64,000 bases of DNA from Aureimonas psammosilenae (lineage in GTDB: Bacteria; Pseudomonadota; Alphaproteobacteria; Rhizobiales; Rhizobiaceae). The position numbers and the translations under genes are program-made. The notes under the pieces are model-generated. The model saw only the letters and a program-made list of their open reading frames with translations. It had not been told where the DNA came from and searched no databases. Shown here piece after piece: positions 33,295-42,408 of the stretch; the first letter of the stretch is position 1, and every line of letters begins with the position of its first letter. The stretch spans positions 1 to 64,000 of the forward strand of contig NZ_WEZG01000001.1 in assembly GCF_009176975.1 (NCBI RefSeq), read 5' to 3'.

Positions 33295-34095
33295 ATGAGC
33301 ATCGACGGCGGCGAGCTTCGATATCGGCTCGGCGAGCGCCAGCCGAAGATCGCGCTGGTTCTCGGCTCCGGCCTCGGCGGGCTGGTGGAGGCCGTGGAGG
33401 ACCCGCTTCGCATTCCCTATGTCGAGATCGACGGCTGGCCGGTCTCCGCCGTTTCCGGTCATGGCGGCGAACTCGTCTGCGGCCTTGTCGGGGGCGTCGA
33501 AGTCTTGGTTCTGTCGGGCCGCGTCCATGCCTACGAGACGGGAAACGCGGCGGCCATGCGCCCCGCCCTGGAAGCCGTGAAGGGCCTCGGCATCGACCGC
33601 CTCGTCCTCACCAACGCCGCTGGCTCCTTGCGCGAAGAGATGGGGCCGGGCTCGGTGATGCTGATCGAGGACCATATCAATTTTTCAGGGCTCAACCCGC
33701 TGATCGGCGAGCCGAGCGACGCGCGCTTCGTCGGGCTGACGGAAGCCTACGATGTCGAGTTCCGCGCCGCCCTGACGGCGAGCGCCACGGATGAGAACCT
33801 GCCGCTTCATCGCGGCACCTATATGTGGTTTTCCGGCCCCTCCTTCGAGACGCCGGCCGAAATCCGCATGGCGCGGCTGATGGGGGCGGATGCGGTCGGC
33901 ATGTCGACCGTGCCGGAAGTCATCCTCGCCCGTTTCCTCGGAATGCGGGTCGCGGCGGCTTCCGTCGTCACCAACTTCGCCGCCGGCATGACGGGCGCCG
34001 AGCTCAGCCACGCCGAAACCAAGGAAATGGCGCCGAGGGGAGGGGAGGTCCTTGCCCGCATCCTCTCCCGCGCCCTGCCGAGGATGGTTGCATGA
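33295..34095 (+). CDS. punA: Purine nucleoside phosphorylase (class II)
   Basis: A 266-residue enzyme cleaving inosine/guanosine with phosphate to base and ribose-1-phosphate. Class II signatures are the start LVLGSGLGGL, LSGRVHAYE and VLTNAAGSL, then the EDHINFSGLNPLIG loop and GTYMWFSGPSFETPAEIR. The late VVTNFAAGM supports the class. GGAGG precedes the start. The exact name (punA, deoD or xapA) is not decided by sequence. Confidence 0.93.
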   Translation: MSIDGGELRYRLGERQPKIALVLGSGLGGLVEAVEDPLRIPYVEIDGWPVSAVSGHGGELVCGLVGGVEVLVLSGRVHAYETGNAAAMRPALEAVKGLGIDRLVLTNAAGSLREEMGPGSVMLIEDHINFSGLNPLIGEPSDARFVGLTEAYDVEFRAALTASATDENLPLHRGTYMWFSGPSFETPAEIRMARLMGADAVGMSTVPEVILARFLGMRVAAASVVTNFAAGMTGAELSHAETKEMAPRGGEVLARILSRALPRMVA

Positions 34096-34856
34096 CCGAA
34101 GACCTTTCCGAACGCGAGATCGCCCACGCGCTGATCGCCTCGCTCGACCTCACGGATCTTAGCGACAACTGCACACAAGACGATATTGCGCGCTTGTGCG
34201 AGCGCGCCGCGAGTTCCGAAGGCGATGTCGCCGCGATCTGCATCTGGCCGCGCTTCGTGTCCTTCGCCAGGGAAAGGCTGAAACCCGGCATCCGCATCGC
34301 GACGGTGGTGAACTTTCCCGCCGGGACTGATGATGTCGAGGCGACGGTGGCGGAAACGAGCCGGGCCGTCGCGGACGGGGCCGACGAGATCGACCTCGTG
34401 GTGAGCTATCGCCGGATCGGGACGGATGGCGGCTTCGTGCGCGATCAGGTGGCGCGGGTGAAGGAGGCCTGCGGCAACGCCCGATTGAAGACGATCCTGG
34501 AAACCGGTGAACTCAGCGAGCCCGCTCTGATCGCCGCCGCCGCGCGTGAAGCGCTGGCGGGCGGCGCGGATTTCCTGAAAACCTCCACCGGCAAGGTCGC
34601 CGTCAACGCGACGCCGGAAGCCGCCGAAATCCTGCTTCGCGCGATCGCCGAAGCCGGCGGCACGGTCGGCTTCAAGCCGGCCGGCGGCATCAAGACCTAC
34701 GAGGACGCCAAGGCCTATCGCGATCTCGCCAACCGCATCTGCGGCGACGGCTATGCGACGCCCGACCGGTTCCGCCTCGGCGCGTCCGGGGTCCTCGCCG
34801 ACCTTCTCGCCGTTGCCGGCGGCGCGGCGCGCGGCGGTGCCAGGGCCGGTTACTGA
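34092..34856 (+). CDS. deoC: Deoxyribose-phosphate aldolase
   Basis: A 254-residue class I aldolase splitting 2-deoxyribose-5-phosphate to glyceraldehyde-3-phosphate and acetaldehyde. The Schiff-base Lys lies in ADFLKTSTGKV. ICIWPRFVSFAR, ADEIDLVVSYR and VGFKPAGGIKTYEDA are characteristic. ATG 34092 overlaps the previous stop (ATGA). It finishes the deoxynucleoside route from phosphorylase and DeoB. Confidence 0.96.
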   Translation: MTEDLSEREIAHALIASLDLTDLSDNCTQDDIARLCERAASSEGDVAAICIWPRFVSFARERLKPGIRIATVVNFPAGTDDVEATVAETSRAVADGADEIDLVVSYRRIGTDGGFVRDQVARVKEACGNARLKTILETGELSEPALIAAAAREALAGGADFLKTSTGKVAVNATPEAAEILLRAIAEAGGTVGFKPAGGIKTYEDAKAYRDLANRICGDGYATPDRFRLGASGVLADLLAVAGGAARGGARAGY

Positions 34857-34861
34857 TCCCG

Positions 34862-36178
34862 GTGGTGTTCCTGCCGCAGGAGATCATCGCCGCCAAGCGC
34901 GACGGGCGCGTCATGGCGCCAGCCGATATCGAAGCCTTCGTGTCCGGCGTCGGCAGCGGTCAGGTGACCGACGCGCAGATCGCCGCCTTCGCGATGGCCG
35001 TTTTCCTGCGCGGCATGGAAGGTGCTGAAACCGTGGCGCTGACGCGCGCGATGCGCGATTCCGGCGACGTGCTCGAATGGCCCGCCACCGACCGGCCGAT
35101 CCTCGACAAGCATTCCACCGGCGGCATCGGCGACAACGTGTCCTTGATGCTGGCGCCGATCGTGGCGGCCTGCGGCGGCGCGGTGCCGATGATTTCCGGG
35201 CGCGGCCTCGGCCATACCGGCGGCACGCTCGACAAGCTGGAATCGATCCCCGGCTACGCGATCGCGCCGAGCGAGGCGCTGTTTCGGCGAACGGTTGCTG
35301 AGGTCGGCTGCGCCATCGTCGGGCCGACGGGGAGCTTGGCTCCCGCCGACAAGCGCTTCTATGCGGTGCGCGACGTGACGGCGACGGTGGAATCCGTGCC
35401 CCTCATCACCGCTTCCATCCTCTCCAAGAAACTCGCGGCCGGGCTCCAGGGGCTCGTTCTCGACGTGAAGACCGGCTCTGGCGCCTTCATGGCGAGGCGG
35501 GAGGATGCCCTGGCCCTCGCGCGGGCCATGGTGGATGTCGGACGCGGCGCGGGACTTCGAACATCGGCGCTTGTGACCGACATGAACGAAGCGCTGGCGA
35601 GCGCTGCCGGCAACGCGGTGGAAATCTTGAACGCCGTGCGGTTCCTCGACGGCACGCATCGCGATCCGCGCTTGTGCGATGTCACGCTCACGCTCGCCGC
35701 CGAGATGCTTCTCCTCGGCGGCCTTTGCCGCACGGTCGCGGAAGGGCGGCAGATGGCGGAAAGGGCGCTGGAAAGCGGCGAAGCGGCGGAGCGTTTCGGC
35801 CGGATGGTGTCCGCCCTCGGCGGTCCCGCCGACTTCATCGACCGCACCGATGCCTATCTGCCGCAAGCGCCCGTGGTGACCGAAGCGCGGGCCGGGGAAG
35901 CGGGCTTCCTCCAGGCGGTCGAGACGCGGGAGCTTGGGCTCGCCGTGGTGGCGCTCGGGGGCGGGCGAACGCGGGCCGAGGACGCGGTGGACCATGCCGT
36001 CGGGTTGACGGCGCTTCGTCCGCTCGGTTCTCGCGTGGAAGCGGGCGAGCCGCTGGCGCTCGTCCATGCCCGCACGAAGGAGGAGGCGGAAGCGGCCGCG
36101 CGCCGCGTTCTTGCCGCTTATCGCATCGGCGAGGCCAAGCCGCCCGAGCGGTCCGTCGTGATCGAGCGCATCGGCTGA
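34862..36178 (+). CDS. deoA: Thymidine phosphorylase
   Basis: A 438-residue enzyme releasing thymine and deoxyribose-1-phosphate from thymidine. The phosphate-binding DKHSTGGIGDNVS and the GRGLGHTGGTLDKLE loop are intact, with KTGSGAFM later; length is typical. The GTG start is five bases after deoC. Its stop abuts the stop of the convergent aspartic protease gene (TGA next to TCA) with no gap. Confidence 0.96.
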   Translation: MVFLPQEIIAAKRDGRVMAPADIEAFVSGVGSGQVTDAQIAAFAMAVFLRGMEGAETVALTRAMRDSGDVLEWPATDRPILDKHSTGGIGDNVSLMLAPIVAACGGAVPMISGRGLGHTGGTLDKLESIPGYAIAPSEALFRRTVAEVGCAIVGPTGSLAPADKRFYAVRDVTATVESVPLITASILSKKLAAGLQGLVLDVKTGSGAFMARREDALALARAMVDVGRGAGLRTSALVTDMNEALASAAGNAVEILNAVRFLDGTHRDPRLCDVTLTLAAEMLLLGGLCRTVAEGRQMAERALESGEAAERFGRMVSALGGPADFIDRTDAYLPQAPVVTEARAGEAGFLQAVETRELGLAVVALGGGRTRAEDAVDHAVGLTALRPLGSRVEAGEPLALVHARTKEEAEAAARRVLAAYRIGEAKPPERSVVIERIG

Positions 36179-36712
36179 TCAGCGGGTGAGATCGAGCTTT
36201 CCGTCGGCCACTCCGTAGCGCGAAAGCTTGGCGAGAAAGCTCATGCCGAGCAGCACGGTATCGAGCCCGTCGCCCTTGGTGACCGCCACATCCACGTCGC
36301 GCACATCCACATTGCCGACCTGAACGCGGTCGAGCTTGGCGATGGCGACGGGAACCTCGCCATTGGCGGTCTTGGTGGAATAACGGAAATCGCCCGGCTT
36401 GACGGCGACGCCGAGCCGGCGGGCGTTCGTCTCGTTCATCGACACATAGGTCGCGCCCGTATCCACGAGAACGTCGACCGGACGCCCGTTGAAGCGCGCT
36501 TGCGTGCGGAAATGCCCGTCCGGGCCGGCGACTAGGCTTGCCCGGCCGATGCCGGCGGTGGGCGCGGAGGCCTTGATCGCGGCTGTCGGGGGAGCCTCCA
36601 GCCGTTCCACGCCGCTTTCGGTGGACAAGCGCTTGCGGTACTCGTCGAAGGCGGACGGAAAGGCGAGCGCCGTCACGGAAGCGGCTGCGAGCAGGATCAG
36701 GGGCTTCGACAA
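36179..36712 (-). CDS. Retropepsin-like aspartic protease, membrane-anchored or secreted
   Basis: A 177-residue protein. An N-terminal hydrophobic segment (PLILLAAASVTALAFP) is a signal or anchor. The catalytic VLVDTGATYVSM (Asp-Thr-Gly) is at about residues 82-93, and the flap-like VLLGMSFLAKLSRY follows later. This matches the single-domain clan AA periplasmic proteases that act as dimers. The substrate is unknown. It stands between deoA and upp on the minus strand. Confidence 0.9.
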   Translation of the reverse strand: MSKPLILLAAASVTALAFPSAFDEYRKRLSTESGVERLEAPPTAAIKASAPTAGIGRASLVAGPDGHFRTQARFNGRPVDVLVDTGATYVSMNETNARRLGVAVKPGDFRYSTKTANGEVPVAIAKLDRVQVGNVDVRDVDVAVTKGDGLDTVLLGMSFLAKLSRYGVADGKLDLTR

Positions 36713-36802
36713 GGCAGATGTTCCAAGGCACGCCGACGATCCGGCGAGCCTCGCTTGCCAAGCCTTAAGGATCGGCGAAGGATCGACATGCGCCTTCGCC
36801 CG

Positions 36803-36819
36803 AGGGTTTCCGAAACCCT
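36803..36819 (-). terminator. Short hairpin at the end of upp
   Basis: AGGGTTT (36803-36809) pairs with AAACCCT (36813-36819) around a three-base loop and overlaps the upp stop codon. It is small and without a U-run, so only a possible terminator. Confidence 0.35.
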
Positions 36820-37447
36820 ACTTCGTGCCGTAGAGCCGGTCGCCCGCATCGCCGAGGCCGGGCACGATATAGCCCTTCTCGTTGAGATGGCTGTCGATGG
36901 AGGCGGTATAGACCGTCACATCGGGATGGATCTCGTGGAAATGCTTGATGCCCTCCGGCGCGGCGAGGAGGCACAGGAAGCGGATGTTCTTCGCACCCCG
37001 GCTTTTCAGGCGATCCACGGCGGCGATCACCGAATTGCCGGTGGCGAGCATCGGATCGACCACGATCACGAGCCGGTTCGCCAGATCCTCGGGCGCCTTG
37101 AAGTAATATTCGATGGCTTCCAGCGTTTCGTGGTCGCGATAAACGCCGACATGAGCGGCGCGGGCCGCCGGCACGAGGTCGAGCATGCCTTCCAGAAGGC
37201 CGTTGCCGGCGCGAAGGATCGAGGCGAAGACGAGCTTCTTGCCTTCCAGCGTCGGGGCGTCCATCTCGGCGACGGGCGTTTCGATCTTCATGGTGGTGAG
37301 TTCGAGGTCGCGCGTCACCTCGTAGCAAAGGAGCGTCGAGATTTCCCGCAAAAGGCGGCGGAAGCTCGCCGTCGAGGTTTCCTTCTTGCGCATGATGGTG
37401 AGCTTGTGCTGCACCAGCGGATGATCGATGACGGTGACGCCGTCCAT
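36818..37447 (-). CDS. upp: Uracil phosphoribosyltransferase
   Basis: A 209-residue enzyme making UMP from uracil and PRPP. The PRPP loop [13 protein letters not shown] is intact, as are [17 protein letters not shown] and the uracil-binding end [16 protein letters not shown]. The N-terminus ([17 protein letters not shown]) is typical. Start at ATG 37447. Last gene of a minus-strand deoB-add-upp group, it salvages the uracil released by the phosphorylases. Confidence 0.96.
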   Translation of the reverse strand: MDGVTVIDHPLVQHKLTIMRKKETSTASFRRLLREISTLLCYEVTRDLELTTMKIETPVAEMDAPTLEGKKLVFASILRAGNGLLEGMLDLVPAARAAHVGVYRDHETLEAIEYYFKAPEDLANRLVIVVDPMLATGNSVIAAVDRLKSRGAKNIRFLCLLAAPEGIKHFHEIHPDVTVYTASIDSHLNEKGYIVPGLGDAGDRLYGTK

Positions 37448-37479
37448 GCCGAGCCCTCGATGGAAAAATCGGCCCGACC

Positions 37480-38502
37480 CTAATCGCGTGCGCCCTCCGA
37501 GCCAAGGGCGAGAAGGGCCGATACCAACCGCTTTCCAAGCTCGCCCCGCGTCCGCTCGTCCACGAAGGCGGCGTCGATCGCGGTGCGCGTCGCGGCCGCA
37601 AGGTCGCCCTCGGTGAAGCCCGCCTCGGCCGCGAAGCGATATTCGGCGCAAAGGTCGGTGTCGAAGAAGGGCGGGTCGTCCGAGTTCAGCGTCACGCGGC
37701 AACCGGCTTGCTTGAGGCGCTGGAGGGGATGGGCGACCGCGTTCGGATAAACCCCGAGCGCCAGATTGGAGCCCGAGCAGACTTCCAGAACGACCCCTTC
37801 CGCGTTGATGCGCCGGACGAGATCGGCGTCCTCGCAAGCGCGAACGCCGTGGCCGATGCGGGAGGGCTTCAGGAAATCGAGTGCGCGGGCGATGCTGTCC
37901 GGCCCCGCGAACTCGCCCGCATGAACGGTGAGGCCGAGGCCGGCATCGCGCGCGATCGCGAAGGCACGCTCGAAATCGGCCGGATCGCCGACGCGTTCGT
38001 CGCCGGCCATGCCGAAGCCCGTCACGAGCGGCAGCCCGGATGTGGCGGCAAAGCGCGCCGCATCCTCCACCGCTTGCCGTCCGAAATGCCGCACGCCGAC
38101 GACGATCAGCCGCGCGACGATCCCGTGCCGTTCCCCCGCGCGCTTCGCCCCTTCCGCGACGGCCTCGATGTAATCGCGCGGCGAAAGCCCGGCGGAGCGC
38201 GCATGGTCGGGCGAAACGAAAAGCTCGGCATAGAGCGCGCCTTGCAGAGCGATCGAAGCCAGATAGTCCTCGGCGAGCCGGGCATAGTCTTCCGGCGTTC
38301 GCAAAAGCGCGCTCGCCTTGTCGTAGGCGGACAGGAAGTCGCCGAAGCTGCCGCGAATGTAGCGCCCGTCCCGGATGATGTCCGACACATCGACGCCCTG
38401 GCGCGCGGCCAGTGCCGTGACGAGGGCCGGGCTTGCTGTTCCTTCCAGATGGCAGTGCAGCTCGGCCTTCGGCAGGCGCGCCAACCTGTCTGCGGCGATC
38501 AC
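37480..38502 (-). CDS. add: Adenosine deaminase
   Basis: A 340-residue metal-dependent enzyme converting adenosine or deoxyadenosine to inosine forms. Metal ligands are in [18 protein letters not shown] and LNSDDPPFF, with IGHGVR before the last. The GTG start at 38502 overlaps the deoB stop (GTGA). Longer in-frame readings upstream are shadows of deoB. It feeds the phosphorylase step. Confidence 0.95.
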   Translation of the reverse strand: MIAADRLARLPKAELHCHLEGTASPALVTALAARQGVDVSDIIRDGRYIRGSFGDFLSAYDKASALLRTPEDYARLAEDYLASIALQGALYAELFVSPDHARSAGLSPRDYIEAVAEGAKRAGERHGIVARLIVVGVRHFGRQAVEDAARFAATSGLPLVTGFGMAGDERVGDPADFERAFAIARDAGLGLTVHAGEFAGPDSIARALDFLKPSRIGHGVRACEDADLVRRINAEGVVLEVCSGSNLALGVYPNAVAHPLQRLKQAGCRVTLNSDDPPFFDTDLCAEYRFAAEAGFTEGDLAAATRTAIDAAFVDERTRGELGKRLVSALLALGSEGARD

Positions 38503-39692
38503 AGGAAGCTCGTCCCATGCCGGCCGGGGGCAAGCCCGAGATGCGCCGCGATGCTCTCGCCGATATCGGCGAACGTCGATCGCACGCCGATCGACCGAGG
38601 CGCGATGCCGGGGCCGAAGCCCAATACCGGCACGCGCTCGCGCGTATGGTCGGTGCCGGGATGGGTCGGGTCGCAGCCGTGATCGGCGGTGACCATCGCG
38701 AGATCGCCGGGCCGCAATCTCGCTTCGAGTTCGGCCAAGCGCCTGTCGAACGCTTCCAGCGCCGCCGCATAGCCGGCGACATCGCGGCGGTGACCGAAAT
38801 GCATGTCGAAATCGACGAAATTGGCGAAAACCAGATCGCCGTCGCCAGCCATCTCCAAGCCTTCGAGCATCGCGTCGAACAGCGCCATGTTGCCATCGCC
38901 CTTCAGCAGCCGCAAAACACCGCGATTGGCGAAGATGTCGCCGATCTTGCCGATCGCGATGGTCTGCCGCCCTGCCGCCACGGCCCGGTCGAGAAGGGTG
39001 TCTTCGGGCGGCGGCACGGCGTAGTCGCGCCGGTTGCCGGTGCGCCGGAACTCGCCCGGAGCCTCGCCGAGGAAAGGCCGCGCGATGACGCGCCCGATAT
39101 TCAGGGGATCGACATGGCGACGCGCCGCAAGGCAAAGGGCGTCGAGCCGGCGGAGGCCGAAATGCGTTTCATGCGCCGCGATCTGCAGAACGGAATCGGC
39201 GGACGTGTAGAAGATCGGCTTGCCGGAGCGGATGCTTTCCTGCCCGAACTCGTCGATGATCTGCGTGCCCGACGCATGCCGGTCGCCGAGAATGCCCGGA
39301 ATGCCCGTATCGTCCACGATCTCCTGAACGAGTTCGGGTGGGAAGGCCGGCACGGTTTTCGGGAAATAGCCCCAGTCGAAGGAAACGGGAACGCCGGCGA
39401 TCTCCCAATGGCCGGACGGCGTGTCCTTACCGCGCGAGATTTCCTGCGCCGCGCCCCAAAGCCCTTGGCCGGACGCCGCGCCCGCGATGCCGGCCGCATG
39501 GTGGAGCCCGAGGCTTTCGAGGAAGGGGAGTTCGAGCGGCCCATGGCGCAAGCCCGCGCGGTCCGCGCGTCCGGCTCGCGCTTCGGCGAGGATATGCCCG
39601 AACGTGTCGGCGCCCTCGTCGCCGAAGGCGGCCGCGTCGGGCGCCTGCCCGATGCCGAAGGAGTCCATCACGATCAATACGGCGCGGGCCAC
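38499..39692 (-). CDS. deoB: Phosphopentomutase
   Basis: A 397-residue enzyme of the alkaline-phosphatase superfamily that interconverts (deoxy)ribose-1-phosphate and -5-phosphate. It starts [15 protein letters not shown]. Other landmarks are the phosphoryl-carrying Thr in [22 protein letters not shown] and the metal site [16 protein letters not shown]. The GTG start at 39692 has GGAGGAA just upstream. It supplies DeoC and overlaps add. Confidence 0.96.
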   Translation of the reverse strand: MARAVLIVMDSFGIGQAPDAAAFGDEGADTFGHILAEARAGRADRAGLRHGPLELPFLESLGLHHAAGIAGAASGQGLWGAAQEISRGKDTPSGHWEIAGVPVSFDWGYFPKTVPAFPPELVQEIVDDTGIPGILGDRHASGTQIIDEFGQESIRSGKPIFYTSADSVLQIAAHETHFGLRRLDALCLAARRHVDPLNIGRVIARPFLGEAPGEFRRTGNRRDYAVPPPEDTLLDRAVAAGRQTIAIGKIGDIFANRGVLRLLKGDGNMALFDAMLEGLEMAGDGDLVFANFVDFDMHFGHRRDVAGYAAALEAFDRRLAELEARLRPGDLAMVTADHGCDPTHPGTDHTRERVPVLGFGPGIAPRSIGVRSTFADIGESIAAHLGLAPGRHGTSFL

Positions 39693-39761
39693 GCTTCCTC
39701 CATCCTGCCGGCGGGTGGTCCCGCTCGGCGGTGGAATCCTAGCGCCCGCCGTCCCGCAAGG

Positions 39762-40226
39762 CTACCTCGCGGCGGCAGCCGCGGCGTTGGCGAGGCTCTG
39801 ACGTGCGGTGAACTGACTGCTGGCCGAGTTGAAGGCGAAATCGGTGTCGCCGATGGTGACGGAAGGCTCGCATTCGGGCGTGCAGGAATAGGTCTGGCGC
39901 TCGGCCTGACGGTAGATGCGCACCGTTCCTTCCTCGAAGGAGCGCACGCTCACCTGCTCGTCCACGATCGGATCGCCGTTCGCGTCGAGAACGATGAGAT
40001 TGGTGCTGCCATAGGAGCGGCCCGTCAGGACCATGGTGCTCGCGTCCTGCACGGAAACATCGGCGATGGCGGGGTTGCCGATGATCACCGTGGCGGCGGG
40101 GCGAGGCACCTTCAAAACGCGCGCATGGTCGATGTCGACGGTGAGCCTCGTTTCGGTCTGTTCAGCGCTGGCAGGGCCGGACAGAACGATCGCGGCCAGA
40201 AGAACAAGAGCTTGAGCATGATGCAT
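39762..40226 (-). CDS. Stand-alone pilus assembly N-domain protein (exported)
   Basis: A 154-residue protein with a signal peptide (HHAQALVLLAAIVLSGPASA); ATG 40226 is chosen and longer starts add a non-signal N-terminus. The body, LTVDIDHARVLKVPRPAATV then IGNPAIADV and YGSTNLIVLDANG, is the same kind of domain found at the N-terminus of the CpaC secretin encoded at 42405. It is divergent from the Flp pilin genes. It may help secretin assembly or pilus passage in the periplasm, which is inferred. Confidence 0.8.
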   Translation of the reverse strand: MHHAQALVLLAAIVLSGPASAEQTETRLTVDIDHARVLKVPRPAATVIIGNPAIADVSVQDASTMVLTGRSYGSTNLIVLDANGDPIVDEQVSVRSFEEGTVRIYRQAERQTYSCTPECEPSVTIGDTDFAFNSASSQFTARQSLANAAAAAAR

Positions 40227-40467
40227 TGCGGTCGAAACTCGGCTGGCGCGGCGATCCTTGTGATCATCATGCATGTCCCGCATGAACGAGAAATTAAGCG
40301 TAGCCGGGAAGCATAGCGAAGGATTCACGCTGGTTCCGAACAGCGATGTTGGGAAAAATTGAACGATGTTCCTTAAGCGGAAAGCAATCGTGCCCTTGTA
40401 ATTTCCATATCAGCCGAACGACAGCCGTGTCGCTCAGCCAGGCAACCGGGAAATCATAGGTTCTCTC

Positions 40468-40635
40468 ATGCGCAAGCTCCTCCGCTCCTTCGCCCGCAAC
40501 GAGTCGGGTGCGACCGCCATCGAGTATGGCCTGATCGCGGCCTTCATCTCTATTGCGATGGTCGCCGCCTTGCCCACCATCAAGACCAACCTGAGCACCA
40601 AGTTCACCTCAATCGCCACGGAACTTGGCAAATAA
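40468..40635 (+). CDS. flp: Flp-family type IVb pilin (first copy)
   Basis: A 55-residue prepilin. The short basic leader MRKLLRSFARNESG ends in a cleavage glycine before ATAIEYGLIAAFISIAM, which is the Flp signature with the conserved Glu and Tyr. The C-terminus is short and polar. The CpaA peptidase encoded further down would cleave it; the mature protein polymerises into the Flp pilus fibre. First gene of the Tad operon. Confidence 0.93.
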   Translation: MRKLLRSFARNESGATAIEYGLIAAFISIAMVAALPTIKTNLSTKFTSIATELGK

Positions 40636-40684
40636 AAGAACTGTAACTACCAGACGGCAGTCGGCGGGATGAGAAGACGAGAGC

Positions 40685-40867
40685 ATGTGGCTTATCAAGG
40701 TGCGTTGCGTGCTCCGCTTCTTCATCAATACATCTGGCTCAACCGCTATTGAGTATGGCCTGATCATCGGCTTCGTGTCGGCTGCGATGCTTGCGACATT
40801 ACCGGAGATTAAAACCAATCTCGCGGCGGCATTCGTAGCAATCGCTAATGCTTTTGCTGCACGATAA
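40685..40867 (+). CDS. Flp-family type IVb pilin (second copy)
   Basis: A 60-residue prepilin: leader MWLIKVRCVLRFFINTSG, then STAIEYGLIIGFVSAAM with conserved Glu and Tyr. The leader is longer and more hydrophobic than in the first copy, and it differs in most other positions. The EIKTNLAAAF segment matches TIKTNLSTKF of copy 1. A minor or alternative pilin is likely. Confidence 0.85.
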   Translation: MWLIKVRCVLRFFINTSGSTAIEYGLIIGFVSAAMLATLPEIKTNLAAAFVAIANAFAAR

Positions 40868-40943
40868 GGTTGGAATCAATCTGGATTGCCGCGGCCGATA
40901 GTGCCGACCGAGCCTATCAAAATAGCTCTGGATTACGAATTTC

Positions 40944-41459
40944 ATGACGCTGTTGATGGCGACGCTCGCTCTGATCTTCCCCCTCGCCATGGTTCTTGCC
41001 GCGCTCTCCGACGTCCTTTCCATGACGATTCCCAATCGTCTTCCTGCCTGCCTTGTTCTCGCCTTTGTTGGTTCTGCCGCAGTGGGCGGCATGGATTTGG
41101 CAAGCGTCGGTTCCCATTCTTTCGTTTGCGCGACTGCACTTCTCCTCACCTTCGGCTGCTTCGTGGCCGGCTGGATGGGCGGCGGGGACGCCAAGCTGAT
41201 CGCCGCGACCGCGCTCTGGTTCGGCCCGACGCCGCATCTCCTAGACTATCTCTTCAACGCCGCGCTTTTCGGCGGCTTCCTGACGCTCGGGCTTCTGGCG
41301 GCGCGCGCGGTCGTCGCGCCGACCACCGGCGTCGCCTTTCTGGATCGCCTGCTCGGTCGCGAAACGGGCGTTCCCTATGCCGTGGCGCTTGGGCCGGCAG
41401 GTCTCGTCGCCTTCGCCTCCAGCCCCTGGGCGAATGCCGCCGGAGCCTTCTTCGGTTGA
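40944..41459 (+). CDS. cpaA: Prepilin peptidase CpaA/TadV
   Basis: A 171-residue polytopic aspartic peptidase (A24 family) that cleaves the Flp prepilins at the membrane. The two catalytic Asp are in SDVLSMTIPNRLP (near residue 23) and GGGDAKLIAA (about 78-87). About five to six membrane segments are present and the size is typical of the small peptidase form. It begins 76 bases after pilin 2. Confidence 0.92.
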   Translation: MTLLMATLALIFPLAMVLAALSDVLSMTIPNRLPACLVLAFVGSAAVGGMDLASVGSHSFVCATALLLTFGCFVAGWMGGGDAKLIAATALWFGPTPHLLDYLFNAALFGGFLTLGLLAARAVVAPTTGVAFLDRLLGRETGVPYAVALGPAGLVAFASSPWANAAGAFFG

Positions 41460-41592
41460 AGCAAACCGGACCCTTGCCGTTTCCTTACCTGTGATCGGGT
41501 GCGGTCATTCTTCGTTAACCATGTATTGAGGGTTTCGGCCTCATAACCATCCGATCGCTGCCCATGGGTTTCGGGCATCAAGAGGATCGGAA

Positions 41593-42408
41593 ATGAACGC
41601 TACGCGCCTTCTGGTGCTCGGTGTGGCGGTGGTCTCGGCAGGAGCCGCCGGCATCGTCGCGCTCAACATGGCGGCGCCCGAGCCGATGGCGCCCGTCGTC
41701 ATCACCGAGCCGGGCGAACCGACCGTGCAACTCGCCGAAGTGCTCGTCACCATCCGCGACATCCCCATGGGCGGCATCGTGGACGGGGCGCTCGGCTGGC
41801 AGAGCTGGCCGCAAGACGCCCTCGGCCCCTCCCTGATCCGAAAAAGCACGCGGCCGGACGCCGTGGAGGAACTGAAGGGAACCATCGCCCGCCAGTCCTT
41901 CGTGACCGGCGAGCCGGTGCGCGAGGAAAAACTGGTGAAGGCCGATCGCGGCTTCATGTCGGTGGTTCTGCCGCCCGGCAAGCGCGCCGTCGCGATCCAG
42001 ATCGCCGCCGACACGGCGGCCGGCGGCTTCATCCTGCCCAACGACCATGTCGACATCATCATGACCCGCAAGCGCTTGAGCGCGGGCGTCGTGACGGGCG
42101 AGGTCGACACCCGCACCGTTCTCACCAACATCCGCGTTCTGGCCATCGACCAGACCATCGACGAGTCGGGCGGCACCAAATCCGTGATCGGCACCACGGC
42201 GACGCTGGAAGTCGACCCCGAACAGGCCGAGGCCGTGACGGCGGCCCAGCAGATGGCCGACCGCATCGTCCTGTCCTTGCGCTCGCTCGAGGATTCCGTG
42301 CCCGGCGGCAAGGGCTATGCCGCCTTCCTGCTCGCCGGCGAAGCGAAGGCGGGAAAGGTCAACGTGGTGCGCTACGGCCAGTCCAGCGAAATCGTGACCA
42401 GGAAATGA
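41593..42408 (+). CDS. cpaB: Flp pilus assembly protein CpaB/RcpC
   Basis: A 271-residue protein with an N-terminal membrane segment (LLVLGVAVVSAGAAGIVAL). A SAF-type domain follows (VLVTIRDIPMGGIVDGALGW). The conserved ending RVLAIDQTIDES with ATLEVDPEQAEAV is present. CpaB is a periplasmic part of the Tad machine near the secretin. GAGG precedes the start and the stop overlaps cpaC by ATGA. Confidence 0.93.
   Translation: MNATRLLVLGVAVVSAGAAGIVALNMAAPEPMAPVVITEPGEPTVQLAEVLVTIRDIPMGGIVDGALGWQSWPQDALGPSLIRKSTRPDAVEELKGTIARQSFVTGEPVREEKLVKADRGFMSVVLPPGKRAVAIQIAADTAAGGFILPNDHVDIIMTRKRLSAGVVTGEVDTRTVLTNIRVLAIDQTIDESGGTKSVIGTTATLEVDPEQAEAVTAAQQMADRIVLSLRSLEDSVPGGKGYAAFLLAGEAKAGKVNVVRYGQSSEIVTRK

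Noticed and set aside
38433-40316. 627-codon plus-strand open frame across deoB
   Set aside because: Opposite to deoB and the pilus N-domain gene, both with clear family motifs.
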